From the NCBI GenBank assembly GCA_046331095.1, contig JAXLRM010000006.1, positions 130,423-194,422 of the forward strand: DNA of 64,000 nucleotides, given 5' to 3'. The DNA is from JAIBAC01 sp046331095 (GTDB lineage: Bacteria > Actinomycetota > Acidimicrobiia > UBA2766). Both the position numbers and the translations under genes were made by a program. Of this stretch, positions 25,799 through 34,885 are shown piece by piece. Numbering within the stretch: the stretch's first letter is position 1; each line of letters opens with the position of its first letter. The notes under the pieces were generated by a model. It was given only the letters and a program-made list of their open reading frames with translations. It made no database searches and was not told where the DNA came from.

Positions 25799-26676
25799 CA
25801 GCCCCGGTCGGCGAGACGCTCGCCGGGCGCGACGTCGGTGATGCCGACCATGGGCTCGCCGAGGCCACGGCTCACCTTCGCCACCACCTCGGGGTTGTCG
25901 AAGTGGGTGGTCGCCTCGACGATCGCACGCGCACGCTTGGCGGGGTCACCGCTCTTGAAGATGCCCGATCCGACGAAGCAGGCCTGCGCGCCGAGCTGCA
26001 TGACGAGCGCGGCGTCGGCCGGCGTCGCGATGCCGCCTGCGCAGAACAGCGGCACCGGCAGCTCTGCGGTGGCGTGCAGCTCGCACACGAGTTCGTAGGG
26101 GGCGCCGAGCTCCTTGGCCTCCGTCATCAGCTCGCCCGGAGTCAGCCTCGCGATGCGGTTGATCCCCGCGGTGATCGAGCGCAGGTGCCGTACGGCCTCG
26201 ACGACGTTGCCGGTGCCGGCCTCGCCCTTGGAGCGGATCATGCACGCGCCCTCGCCGATGCGTCGCAGCGCCTCGCCGAGGTTGGTCGCGCCGCACACGA
26301 ACGGGACGTTGAACGCCCACTTGTCGACGTGGTTCGCCTCGTCCGCCGGTGTGAGCACCTCGGACTCGTCGACGTAGTCGACGCCGAGGGACTCGAGCAC
26401 CTGCGCCTCGGCGAAGTGGCCGATGCGGCACTTGGCCATCACCGGGATCGAGACGGCACCCATGATCGCCGTGACGAGCGCGGGGTCCGACATGCGGGCC
26501 ACGCCGCCGTCGCGGCGGATGTCGGCAGGCACCCGCTCGAGGGCCATGACGGCGCAGGCGCCGGAGTCCTCGGCGATGCGAGCCTGCTCGTCGGTGACGA
26601 CGTCCATGATGACGCCGCCCTTGAGCATCTCGGCAAGGCCGCGCTTGACGCGCACCGTGGCGCGATCGGTCGGCAT
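25795..26676 (-). CDS. pdxS: Pyridoxal 5'-phosphate synthase lyase subunit
   Basis: PdxS forms pyridoxal phosphate from ribose 5-phosphate, glyceraldehyde 3-phosphate and ammonia. The 293-residue TIM barrel carries KGGVIMDV, ALERVPADIRRDGGVARMSDP, MAKCRIGHFAEAQ, RSKGEAGTGNVVEAVRH and FCAGGIATPADAA, all near-invariant. The ATG at 26676 has GAGGGAC upstream. A TACACT hexamer about 46 bases upstream probably serves as -10. First gene of pdxS-pdxT-yebC. Confidence 0.97.
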   Translation of the reverse strand: MPTDRATVRVKRGLAEMLKGGVIMDVVTDEQARIAEDSGACAVMALERVPADIRRDGGVARMSDPALVTAIMGAVSIPVMAKCRIGHFAEAQVLESLGVDYVDESEVLTPADEANHVDKWAFNVPFVCGATNLGEALRRIGEGACMIRSKGEAGTGNVVEAVRHLRSITAGINRIARLTPGELMTEAKELGAPYELVCELHATAELPVPLFCAGGIATPADAALVMQLGAQACFVGSGIFKSGDPAKRARAIVEATTHFDNPEVVAKVSRGLGEPMVGITDVAPGERLADRGW

Positions 26677-26722
26677 CTGTCCCTCTTTCGACGCTGGTCG
26701 ATGAACCTGGGCCACCGGCGCA

Positions 26723-26728
26723 AGTGTA
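26723..26728 (-). promoter_or_regulatory. Probable -10 element of pdxS-pdxT-yebC
   Basis: TACACT on the minus strand, identical to the hisS hexamer, leaving a leader of about 40 bases that includes GAGGG before the pdxS ATG. Confidence 0.4.
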
Positions 26729-26786
26729 ACCACGACCCCGTCCGGTGACCCGCCCGCACCGGTGTGCGGCACCGCTGGTCCTGCCG

Positions 26787-27877
26787 TCAGCGGGGCCGCG
26801 CACGCCCGAGGACGGCCTCGTAGTGGCCGGCCATGCGGGCGGCGACGCCGGGCCAGTCGAACTCCGCCGCGCGGCGGCGGCCGGCCGCCGTGAGCGCCGT
26901 CCGCGCCACGGGGTCGCCGATGAGGTCCACGAGTTCGGCAGCGAGGGCGCCACCGTCGCCGACGGGGACGAGGCGGCCGCACTCGCCGGCGCGCGACACG
27001 GCGGCGTATCCGGGGATGTCCGACGCGACGACGGCGGTCCCGGCCGCCATCGCCTCGAGCAGGACGATGCCGAAGCCTCGCCGAAGCGAGCCGGGCTGCA
27101 GTAGACGTCGGCGGAGCGGTACAGGCGGGGCAGCGTCGCGCCGTCGACGGTGCCGAAGGCGCGCACCGCGCCGCCGGCGACCGACTCGGTCCCCGGCCCC
27201 GCGACCCAGAGCTGCGCGCCCGGGCGTGCGGCGCGGACCGCAGGCCACGCGGCCAGCAGGACGTCGAGGCCCTTGCGCGGCTCGTCGCGCCCGACGAAGA
27301 GGACCACGGGACCGGTCACGTCCGCTCGCTCCGGCAGCGGTGTGGCGCCGGCGAAGCGTCCTACCTCGACGCCGTTGGGCTCGATCGGGAGCCGCGTCCC
27401 GAAGTACCTGCCCACGAGGGCGGCTGCGGCGTCGCTGACCGCCCACGCCGCGTCGAGACGCGCGACGGCGCGCCGGAACAGTGGCCGCAACGCCGCGTAC
27501 CAGATCATCGAGTCGGCGGCGGCGTGGAAGGTCCCCACGACGGGGTGCGGCGCCGTCGTGGTCGCCGTCAGCGACACGGCGAACTGCAACGGCTCGTGCA
27601 CGTGCACGAGGTCGAAGCCACGCACCGCCGTGCGGGTGCGCAGTGCCACGACGGGACCGAGCGCGAGCGGCGCCGTCGAGCCGTTCACGCGCAGGCCCAA
27701 CGAGCGACCGAGCGCGATCACGGGCACGCCGGCATCGCCGAGATCGGCGCCGTCGGTGGGGCCGACGACCGTGGCGTCGACGTCGAGGCCGCGCAGCGCG
27801 CGTCCCAACGCGAGCACGTGGGCCTGCACTCCGCCGGGCGTTCCCAGCGAGTAGGGACACACGATCGCGACCCTCAC
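26787..27877 (-). pseudogene. pimA: PimA-like mannosyltransferase gene broken by one frameshift
   Basis: From the GTG at 27877 the frame encodes a GT4 glycosyltransferase N-domain (MRVAIVCPYSLGTPGGVQAHV, then FVGRDEPRKG), typical of PimA, which adds the first mannose to phosphatidylinositol. At 27076/27077 the frame is lost just after YCSPARFGE. Adding one base restores GESFGIVLLEAMAAGT, the GT4 EX7E site, and the frame continues to 26787 for about 363 residues. Nothing else is damaged, so a sequencing error or very recent mutation is likelier than old decay. The start overlaps the patA stop as GTGA, and neighbours patA and pgsA belong to the same pathway. Confidence 0.85.
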
Positions 27878-28848
27878 GAGGACCCGGGGACCACGTGAGG
27901 GTCGGCGTCACCCCAGCGCGCCATCGCCTCGAGGTCCGACGGCCAGTTCGGCTGCAGGAGGTGCCACTGCGACGGGGCGCGCCTGATCAACCCCTCAAGT
28001 TCGTAGGCGAGCTGCTGGGTCAACGCGCGCGTGCGCTCGGCTTTCGACCCGGTCGCGGGCACGCTCAGCTCCGGGCGGATGACGGCGCGGTAGCGCCAGA
28101 GGCCGTCCTCGTACGCGGCGACCGGCACGAGGGCCGCACCGGTCTGGATCGCGAGCCGGGCGGGCCCCGCTGGCAGCTGCGTCACCTCGCCGAAGAACTC
28201 GACCTCGGGCCCGGTGCCGGTCAGGTCGCGGTCCGCGAGCAGGGTCACGATCTCGCCCGCGCGCAGAGCCTCGATCAGTTGACGCCCACCTGCGGGATCG
28301 TCGAGGGAAACGATCGCGAGACCGAGGCGGTCCTCGCGCAGATCGACGAACCACTCGTAGAGCTCGGGCGGGTCGAGGCGCTCGGCGACCGCGGTGAGGC
28401 GCTGGCCGTGGTGGTGCATCCACGCGGCCGCGACCTCCCACTGGCCGACGTGTGGCAGCGCGAGGATCACGCCGCGGCCGTCGTCGAGGGGACGCGCGAT
28501 GTTCTCCCAGCCCTCCACGCTGAAGACACGGTCGAGCTCGGAACCCGTGTAGGACGCCAGCCTGAACGTCTCGACCCAGTACCGGGCGTAGGAGTCGAAC
28601 GCGGCGTCGACGGTCCTGCGGAGCTGGCTCGGGGTCGCCTCGGGCCCGAGCGCACGGCGCATGTGCCGCTGGAGCATGCGGCGCCGCGTGCCCATCGCCC
28701 GCTTGAACGTGCGGCTCAGCCCCGCCGCGATCGCGTTCGCGACCGGGTCCGGCAGGGCCCCGGCAAGCGCCGTCCCCGCCTTGTACATACCCACGACTGC
28801 CCGTCCGCGCGCGCGGGCGACTGGGTCCTCAGAGGCATCTGCGATCAC
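27874..28848 (-). CDS. patA: Phosphatidylinositol mannoside acyltransferase (PatA-like)
   Basis: The 324-residue LpxL/HtrB-family protein is expected to acylate phosphatidylinositol mannosides on the cytoplasmic face of the membrane. The active-site motif HVGQWE (H-x4-E) is present, with later family blocks LADRDLTGTGPEVEFFG, GPARLAIQTGAALVPVA and PSQWHLLQPNWP. Identity as PatA rests on position between pgsA and pimA, the order in mycobacteria. The GTG at 28848 follows the pgsA stop by six bases. Confidence 0.88.
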   Translation of the reverse strand: MIADASEDPVARARGRAVVGMYKAGTALAGALPDPVANAIAAGLSRTFKRAMGTRRRMLQRHMRRALGPEATPSQLRRTVDAAFDSYARYWVETFRLASYTGSELDRVFSVEGWENIARPLDDGRGVILALPHVGQWEVAAAWMHHHGQRLTAVAERLDPPELYEWFVDLREDRLGLAIVSLDDPAGGRQLIEALRAGEIVTLLADRDLTGTGPEVEFFGEVTQLPAGPARLAIQTGAALVPVAAYEDGLWRYRAVIRPELSVPATGSKAERTRALTQQLAYELEGLIRRAPSQWHLLQPNWPSDLEAMARWGDADPHVVPGSS

Positions 28849-28854
28849 GAGCGT

Positions 28855-29709
28855 TCACGGCCTCCGCGTGCCGCCGACGCTGCGGCGGTGACGCTGTCCC
28901 GGCCGCCGCGAGCGGCGCTCACGGTCCGCGCTCTCGACCTCGCGCCTGATGCGGTCCCTCTCGGCGCGGGCTGCGAGACGGCGCTCACGTGCGACCTCGC
29001 GACGGTGGACCCATTCGCTGCGCTGGCTCGCCAACACCGAGCGCACGTCCTCGGCGCCGAGCTGGCTGCGCAGCTCGCGCCACTCGGGCAGGACCCGCAC
29101 TTCCTCGGCCGGCAGAGGTGGCTCGGCGCGACCCTGTCGCCAGACCGCGGCGAGCCGTTGCGCAGCTGTCACCACGGTGAGCACCAGTACAACCCAGAGG
29201 ATCGCGGGGAGCACGTTCCACCACGTCTGCAAGAGGATGCCGACACCGATCAGGACCGAGCGCTCGGCCCGCTCCATAAGCCCGACGTGGGCGTCGAAGT
29301 CGTACTCGGACGCCTTCGCGCGCGTGTAGGACACGATGTAGGACACCACGAGGACGGCGACCGCGAGCATCGCGTCGGCCTGGGACCGGTGTCCGAGCAG
29401 GACCGCGACCGAGCACAGCAGCAAGGCGTCGGTGACGCGGTCGGCGACCGAGTCGAGTACGGCGCCGCGGCGGCTGCCGCCCCCGCGGGCCTTGGCGACG
29501 GCACCGTCGAGGAGGTCGAGCAACATCACGAAGGCCCCCGCGACGAAACCGGCGAGGGTGTGACCTGTCGCCACGAGGACGGCAACGGGAACGAAGAGGA
29601 CGACGCCGGCGATCGTGACCTGGTCGGGCGTGACACCGAGGCGGGCGAAGAAGCGGCCGACGGCGCCGGTCACCCTCGCCAGCCCGGGACGTCCGTGTGC
29701 GTCGATCAC
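28855..29709 (-). CDS. pgsA: Phosphatidylinositol phosphate synthase (CDP-alcohol phosphotransferase)
   Basis: The 284-residue membrane protein has the CDP-alcohol signature in DLLDGAVAKARGGGSRRGA and LDSVADR (DG, then Gx3Dx3D), with Lys where many members have Arg after the alanine. About five to six membrane helices follow. A charged C-terminal tail of roughly 75 residues, rich in Arg and Glu, is unusually long. Context with patA and pimA favours PIP synthase over phosphatidylglycerophosphate synthase. The GTG at 29709 has GGGAG upstream. A perfect TTGACA (29766-29771) lies upstream, but no good -10 pairs with it. Confidence 0.85.
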   Translation of the reverse strand: MIDAHGRPGLARVTGAVGRFFARLGVTPDQVTIAGVVLFVPVAVLVATGHTLAGFVAGAFVMLLDLLDGAVAKARGGGSRRGAVLDSVADRVTDALLLCSVAVLLGHRSQADAMLAVAVLVVSYIVSYTRAKASEYDFDAHVGLMERAERSVLIGVGILLQTWWNVLPAILWVVLVLTVVTAAQRLAAVWRQGRAEPPLPAEEVRVLPEWRELRSQLGAEDVRSVLASQRSEWVHRREVARERRLAARAERDRIRREVESADRERRSRRPGQRHRRSVGGTRRP

Positions 29710-29808
29710 ACCAGTCTCCCTGGTCGGCTCCCTGGTCGGGCTGGGCTGCTTACTTTCGCGAGCAGTGTCAAGGTAACACAGGTGTCGAGGACCCGACAAG
29801 CATCTCGT

Positions 29809-29814
29809 TATGAT
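29809..29814 (+). promoter_or_regulatory. -10 element of the EF-G-like gene
   Basis: TATGAT, one mismatch from consensus, leaves a leader of about 70 bases before the GTG at 29891. The ATG inside it (29810) is therefore unlikely to be a start codon. The -35 region is weak. Confidence 0.5.
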
Positions 29815-29890
29815 CGCCCGCGTGACCTGCCCCGCCGACGCGGAGGCCCGGGTCGCCGTCCGCCAGGCACCACTGCCACGAGGGGGTCCA

Positions 29891-31948
29891 GTGAAGGCGT
29901 ATCCGTCCGAGCGCATCCGTAACGTGTTGCTCGCCGGCCACGGGGGCACCGGGAAGACGACCCTGGCGGAGGGGCTGCTCAAGCTGTCCGGCCGCACGAA
30001 CAGGGTCGGCCGCGTCGAGGACGGCACCACGGTGCTCGACTTCGAGGACGAGGAGAAGCAGAAGGGCTTCTCGGTCTCGCTCGCGACGGCACCGATCGAG
30101 TGGGACGGCTACAAGGTCAACGTCCTCGACGCGCCGGGTTACGCCGACTTCGTCGGCGAGGTCCGCGCCGGAATGTCCGTGGCCGACCTCGTGGTGCTCG
30201 TCGTCGGCGCCGTCGAGGGCGTCGAGGTCCAGCACGAGATCATCTGGCAGATGGCGGCCGACCTCGACCTGCCGCGCATGGTCTTCGTCAACAAGGTCGA
30301 CCGCGAGCGCGCCTCGGTGGCACAGACCATCGAGTCGCTGACCGCGGCGTTCGGGACCGGCCTCGCGCCGCTGCACCTGCCGCTCGGGGAGGAGCACGAC
30401 TTCGCCGGGATCGTCGACATCCTCGCCAACAAGGCGTTCCGTTACGACGACGACTTCGGCTCGACCGAGGAGGCCGTCCCCGCCGAGCTCGCCGACGCCG
30501 CTCAGGAGGCCAACACCCGGACGGTCGAGGCGATCATCGAGACCGACGAGTCGCTGATGGAGCGGTACTTCGGTGACGAGGTCATCGAGACCAGGGAGCT
30601 CCTCGGCGCCCTCGGCAAGGGGGTGGCAGCCGGCGGGACGTTCCCGGTCGTGATCGGCTCGGCCACCAAGCACATCGGCCTCGACCGGCTCCTGCAGCTC
30701 GTGTGCGAGGCAGGCCCGTCGCCGCTGGACCGCCCCGGAATGGCCGCTGCCGGCGGCGGCCGCGTCGAGGACGGCCCCGGCGGCGCCCCCGCCGCGTACG
30801 TCTACAAGAACTACGCCGACCCCTTCGTGGGCCAGATCAGCTACTTCCGCGTGGCACGGGGCAGCGTCCGGCCCGACATGCACCTCACGAACCAGCGGAC
30901 CGGGCACGACGAGCGGCTGCACCAGATCTTCGCGCTCGTCGGCAAGGACCACGAGACCGTGCCCGAGTTCGCGTACGGGGACCTCGGTGCCGTCGCGAAG
31001 CTGCCCGACGTCCTCACGGGCGACTCCCTCGCGGACAAGTCCGCACCGCTGGAGCTCGCGAGCCCGCCCGCGCTCGAACCCGTCTACGCCGTCGCGATCG
31101 CGTGCAAGACCAAGGGCGACGAGGACAAGCTCGCGAACGCCACCCACCGTGTGGTCGAGGAGGACCCCGCGATCCGCATCGAACGCAACCCAGAGACCCA
31201 CCAGACGCTCCTGTGGGGCATGGGCGAGACCCACGTGCAGATCACGCTCGAACGCATGCACCGCAAGTTCGGCGTCGAGATCGTCACCGCCGAGCCGCAG
31301 GTCGCGTACCGCGAGACCGCGACGACGAGTTCGGACTTCGAGGGCAAGCACAAGAAGCAGTCCGGCGGCCGCGGCCAGTACGGGGTCGCGCACGTGCGCC
31401 TCGAACCGCGCGGACGCGGCGAGGGCTACGAGTTCGTCGACAAGGTCGTCGGCGGGTCGATCCCGCGCCAGTTCATCCCCGCGGTCGACAAGGGGATCCA
31501 GGAAGCGATGGCAAAGGGGCCCCTCGCCGGCTTCCCCGTCGTCGACGTGCGCCTGATCGTGGACGACGGCAAGGCGCACTCGGTCGACTCCGACGAGCAC
31601 AGCTTCAAGATGGCGGGCTCGCTGGCACTGCGCGGTGCCATGGAGGCCGCGCACCCGGTCCTGCTCGAGCCGATCGGCCGTCTCGAGGTGCTCGTTCCGG
31701 ACTCGATCGCGGGCGACGTGACGGGCGACCTCAACTCGCGCCGGGGCCGCCTCCAAGGGATGGAGTCGGTGCCCGGCGGCCGCCAGCTCATCCGTGCGAT
31801 GGTGCCGATGGCCGAGGTCCACCGCTATGCGATCGACCTGCGGTCGATGACGTCGGGCCGGGGCAGCTTCAGCCTCGCCTTCGACCACTACGACGAGATC
31901 CCGGCGCACCTCACCGACAAGATCGTCGCCGCCGCGAAAGACGACTGA
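29891..31948 (+). CDS. Elongation factor G-like GTPase (EF-G2/FusA2 type)
   Basis: The 685-residue protein has the five-domain EF-G layout: G domain with P-loop GHGGTGKTT, G3 DAPGYADF and G4 NKVD, then domains II-V (GGRGQYGVAHV in domain IV, LNSRRGRLQGM in V). In G3 the catalytic histidine of canonical EF-G (DTPGH) is replaced by tyrosine, and domain IV ends QFIPAVDKGIQEAM. This is the EF-G2/FusA2 paralogue group, whose role in translation is unclear. The GTG at 29891 is chosen for its strong GAGGGGG; the ATG at 29810 lies inside the -10. Transcribed divergently from pgsA. Confidence 0.9.
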   Translation: MKAYPSERIRNVLLAGHGGTGKTTLAEGLLKLSGRTNRVGRVEDGTTVLDFEDEEKQKGFSVSLATAPIEWDGYKVNVLDAPGYADFVGEVRAGMSVADLVVLVVGAVEGVEVQHEIIWQMAADLDLPRMVFVNKVDRERASVAQTIESLTAAFGTGLAPLHLPLGEEHDFAGIVDILANKAFRYDDDFGSTEEAVPAELADAAQEANTRTVEAIIETDESLMERYFGDEVIETRELLGALGKGVAAGGTFPVVIGSATKHIGLDRLLQLVCEAGPSPLDRPGMAAAGGGRVEDGPGGAPAAYVYKNYADPFVGQISYFRVARGSVRPDMHLTNQRTGHDERLHQIFALVGKDHETVPEFAYGDLGAVAKLPDVLTGDSLADKSAPLELASPPALEPVYAVAIACKTKGDEDKLANATHRVVEEDPAIRIERNPETHQTLLWGMGETHVQITLERMHRKFGVEIVTAEPQVAYRETATTSSDFEGKHKKQSGGRGQYGVAHVRLEPRGRGEGYEFVDKVVGGSIPRQFIPAVDKGIQEAMAKGPLAGFPVVDVRLIVDDGKAHSVDSDEHSFKMAGSLALRGAMEAAHPVLLEPIGRLEVLVPDSIAGDVTGDLNSRRGRLQGMESVPGGRQLIRAMVPMAEVHRYAIDLRSMTSGRGSFSLAFDHYDEIPAHLTDKIVAAAKDD

Positions 31949-31954
31949 TCGCGG

Positions 31955-32521
31955 CTACCAGTCCTCTACGTTGTCGCCGGTGTAGGAGTCGAGGACTTCG
32001 CCCGTGACCGCGTCGACCTCGACGAGGCCGCGCCGTGTCGGCGGCGTCTCCGCCGAGTAGAGCAGGATGCGCCAGGTGGGACGGGCGGTGGCGCCGCGCC
32101 AGCCGAGCAGCGCCGAGGCGTGGCCGACCGGGAAGCCGGCCTCGCGCGTAGCGGCCACGAGCGCCTCACCCTGATCGAGTTGCATGTGCCAGCCCGCAGC
32201 CCAGAACCAGACGCCGGCGAGGACGAGCACGATGCCGCCCACGAGCGACCCCACAGAGACCACGGGGTCGGACCTCAGCGCGAGCCACAGGGCCACGAGC
32301 GCGACGCCCATGATCCAGAACGCCACCGCCGAGATGCGCCGGTGCCGCGGGTCGGGGAACACGTAGGACGCGAAGAGCGCCTGTTCCTCCGGGCTCAACT
32401 CCTCGTCCGGGCCGGCGTCGCCACCGTCACCGGCTTCGGACGCGGATTCGGGCGCGGTCTCCGTGGCGTGTTCGGCTGGGTTCCCCGCGTCGGGTGGCGG
32501 GGTCACGTGGTCGTCGGTCAC
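31955..32521 (-). CDS. Two-helix membrane protein with PepSY-like tail
   Basis: The 188-residue product has an acidic, proline-rich N-terminus, a cytoplasmic stretch ELSPEEQALFASYVFPDPRHRR, two membrane helices (FWIMGVALVALWLAL, GSLVGGIVLVLAGVWFWAAGW), and a C-terminal domain ending RRGLVEVDAVTGEVLDSYTGD, which resembles a PepSY unit. Function unknown. The GTG at 32521 excludes an Arg/Pro-rich upstream extension that reads like non-coding frame. It converges on the EF-G-like gene with six bases between stops. Confidence 0.65.
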   Translation of the reverse strand: MTDDHVTPPPDAGNPAEHATETAPESASEAGDGGDAGPDEELSPEEQALFASYVFPDPRHRRISAVAFWIMGVALVALWLALRSDPVVSVGSLVGGIVLVLAGVWFWAAGWHMQLDQGEALVAATREAGFPVGHASALLGWRGATARPTWRILLYSAETPPTRRGLVEVDAVTGEVLDSYTGDNVEDW

Positions 32522-32694
32522 CGCGCGAGTGTGGCCCCGGGACCGCCGTCGGGGCCAGTCGCGCCCGCATGCGTTCGCGCCGCGGGGACGGCTGAGTACC
32601 CCTTGCGGGCTGCCGCACGCGTTGCGCTGGCGGAGCCCGGCGCCGCGAGGTAGCGTCCCGCTGGGTGGTGGGGCACATCCGTTGGGAGGATGCC

Positions 32695-34266
32695 ATGTTC
32701 CGCAGAGCCGGAAGCCGCCTCGCCGTGACCGCACTGGCCGGCCTCGTCCTGGCCGCCGTGGTCGCGGCCCCTGCGGGCGCCGCCGACCCGGTGTTCGCCC
32801 AGGGCATCTCGGCCGGGCACCTGCCGTCGGGCCAGATGATCCTGTGGACACGTGCCGTGACCGGCGACGACGTCGTCGCCGAGGTCGACGACGACCCGAC
32901 GTTCACGTCGGTCGACTTCACCGCCACGGTGACACCCGACCCCGGCGCCGACTACACCCTGCACGTGCCGACCACGGGCCTCGGGGCCGGGACGAGCTAC
33001 TCGTACCGCTTCCGGACGACCCCCGGCGCCGAGACGTCCGACGTCGGCACCTTCCACACGCCACCGGCGACGTCGGCGTCGGCGCCGCTGCGCCTCGTGC
33101 TCGACGGCGACGCCAACACCCTGACCGACGAGACCGGTACCCCCGTGTACGGCAACTTCGGGGTCCTGTCGACGGCGGCGGCGGAGAACCCCGACCTCTT
33201 CGTGTTCCTCGGCGACACCATCTACAGCGACGACCCCGTGCCGGTCTCGGCCCTCGACGACTACCGCGCCAAGTACAAGAAGGCGCGTGACACGTCGATC
33301 TTCCCGGGCATCGTCGACATCACCAAGGCCACCGGCTCGATCACCCAGTGGGACGACCACGAGGTCGTCAACGACTGGAGCGCCGCCGACGTCGACCCGA
33401 CACAGCTCGCCAACGGGCTGCAGGCGTTCAAGGAGTACTCCCCCGTCGACGGCGACCCCTACGCCGTGGGTCAACCGCGCTTCTACCGGCAGTTCCACTG
33501 GGGCAAGGACGTCGACATCTTCCTCCTCGACGAGCGCGCCTACCGCTCCGTCGAGGCCCAGAACGATCCCGCCAACCCGGGCGCGTGCACCAACCCCCTC
33601 ACCGGCCAGCCCGACCTCGCACCGACCGCCCCCGGCTGGATCCGTGGCATCTTCGGGCTCGCCCTCACGCAACTGAGGTACCCGGTCTCCCCTGCGTGCA
33701 AGGCGGTGCTCAACGACCCGTCGCGCACGCTGCTCGGCGCCGACCAGAAGGCGTGGTTCCTGGCGGCGCTGGACGCCTCGACCGCGAAGGTCAAGCTCAT
33801 CCTCAACGAGGACCCGATCCAGGAGTACTGGGCGCTGCCCTACGACCGCTGGGAGGGCTTCGCCGCCGAACGCCGCGAGGTGATCAGCCACATCAAGACC
33901 CACAAGATCAACAACGTGTTCTGGCTCACCACCGACTCCCACGCCAACTACAGCAACACCGTGCGCCTCGACACCCTGCAGAGCTTCGCCTCGATCTTCT
34001 TCCCGACGACCGCGGGCTTCGAGTTCGTGACCGGCCCCATCGGCACCGAGACCTATGCCAAGGAGGTGGCGAAGGTGGTCGGCTCGATCGGACCGCTCGC
34101 GATCAAGATCGTGTTCAACATCGTCGGCGCGAAGTGCGTCAACCTCGACGTGAACAGCTACGGCCTCCTCGAGTACGACCCCGGGGCCAAGACGCTCGCG
34201 TACTCCGCCAAGAACGCGAGCGGCACCTCCGTCTGCGGCGGCTCCTTCACGTTCCCGATCCCCTAG
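32695..34266 (+). CDS. Secreted PhoD-like alkaline phosphatase/phosphodiesterase
   Basis: The 523-residue protein starts with a signal peptide (MFRRAGSRLAVTALAGLVLA, cleavage likely after APAGAA). A fibronectin-like domain (about 30-130) precedes a metallophosphatase domain with the PhoD motifs FLGDTIYSDDP, QWDDHEVVNDW and TTDSHANY. Family members cleave phosphate mono- or diesters outside the cell using Ca and Fe ions. The usual RR-F-x-K Tat motif is weak here. The ATG at 32695 has GGGAGG upstream. A TAGCGT hexamer at 32650-32655 may be its -10. Confidence 0.85.
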   Translation: MFRRAGSRLAVTALAGLVLAAVVAAPAGAADPVFAQGISAGHLPSGQMILWTRAVTGDDVVAEVDDDPTFTSVDFTATVTPDPGADYTLHVPTTGLGAGTSYSYRFRTTPGAETSDVGTFHTPPATSASAPLRLVLDGDANTLTDETGTPVYGNFGVLSTAAAENPDLFVFLGDTIYSDDPVPVSALDDYRAKYKKARDTSIFPGIVDITKATGSITQWDDHEVVNDWSAADVDPTQLANGLQAFKEYSPVDGDPYAVGQPRFYRQFHWGKDVDIFLLDERAYRSVEAQNDPANPGACTNPLTGQPDLAPTAPGWIRGIFGLALTQLRYPVSPACKAVLNDPSRTLLGADQKAWFLAALDASTAKVKLILNEDPIQEYWALPYDRWEGFAAERREVISHIKTHKINNVFWLTTDSHANYSNTVRLDTLQSFASIFFPTTAGFEFVTGPIGTETYAKEVAKVVGSIGPLAIKIVFNIVGAKCVNLDVNSYGLLEYDPGAKTLAYSAKNASGTSVCGGSFTFPIP

Positions 34267-34379
34267 CGGTACGGCCCCGTAGGTCCGGCCCGCGTGGCGC
34301 TTCCGACGCGGTAGCGCGATTTCGGGGTCTGGCGTCGGACATCCGGTCGGCCTCACCCTTCAGCCCGCTCGAGAAGCAC

Positions 34380-34877
34380 CTACTCGGCGAGTGCCGAGCG
34401 GACGCGTCGGACGGTGTCGGCGAGGTCCTCGGGCATCACCTTCACGCCACCGATCACGGTCACGAAGTTGGTGTCGCCGTCCCAGCGCGGCAGGACGTGC
34501 ATGTGGAAGTGCCGGGGCAGACCGGCGCCGGCGGCGCTGCCGATGTTGGCGCCGAGGTTGAACCCGTCGGGGCGGTACTCGTGCTTCAGCGCCGACACCG
34601 CCCTCCGCACGAGGTCGGTGACCTCGTGAGCTTCGTCGTCGGTGAGCTCGTCGTATCCGCTGATGTGGCGGTACGGGATCACCATCAGGTGCCCGGAGTT
34701 GTACGGGTACAGGTTGAGGACGGTGTAGCAGTGCCGCCCCCGCTCCACGATCAGGGACTCGTCGTCGGCGAGGAGGGGGATCGAGCAGAACGGGCACCGG
34801 TCCGGGTCGCGGTAGGTCCCGTCCGCGTCGGTCACGTACGCGAGCCGCCAGCCTGCCCAGATCCGGTCGACGTCCAC
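34380..34877 (-). CDS. HIT-family nucleotide hydrolase/phosphorylase
   Basis: The 165-residue protein has the histidine triad HFHMHVLPRW, a zinc-binding CPFC near the N-terminus, and NLYPYNSGHLMVIPYRH. Its place after thrS matches Rv2613c of M. tuberculosis, an Ap4A phosphorylase of the HIT family, so diadenosine polyphosphate breakdown is the likely role. The GTG at 34877 lies eight bases after the thrS stop. Confidence 0.9.
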   Translation of the reverse strand: MDVDRIWAGWRLAYVTDADGTYRDPDRCPFCSIPLLADDESLIVERGRHCYTVLNLYPYNSGHLMVIPYRHISGYDELTDDEAHEVTDLVRRAVSALKHEYRPDGFNLGANIGSAAGAGLPRHFHMHVLPRWDGDTNFVTVIGGVKVMPEDLADTVRRVRSALAE

Positions 34878-34885
34878 GACCGGCC

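Noticed and set aside
25946..27877. 643-codon minus-strand frame joining PimA to an antisense-like extension through pdxS
   Set aside because: The extension past the frameshift is an out-of-frame reading of pimA and pdxS.
29810..29890. ATG at 29810 as start of the EF-G-like protein
   Set aside because: The ATG lies within a strong -10 hexamer; the 27 extra residues do not resemble EF-G, and GTG 29891 has a strong ribosome-binding site.
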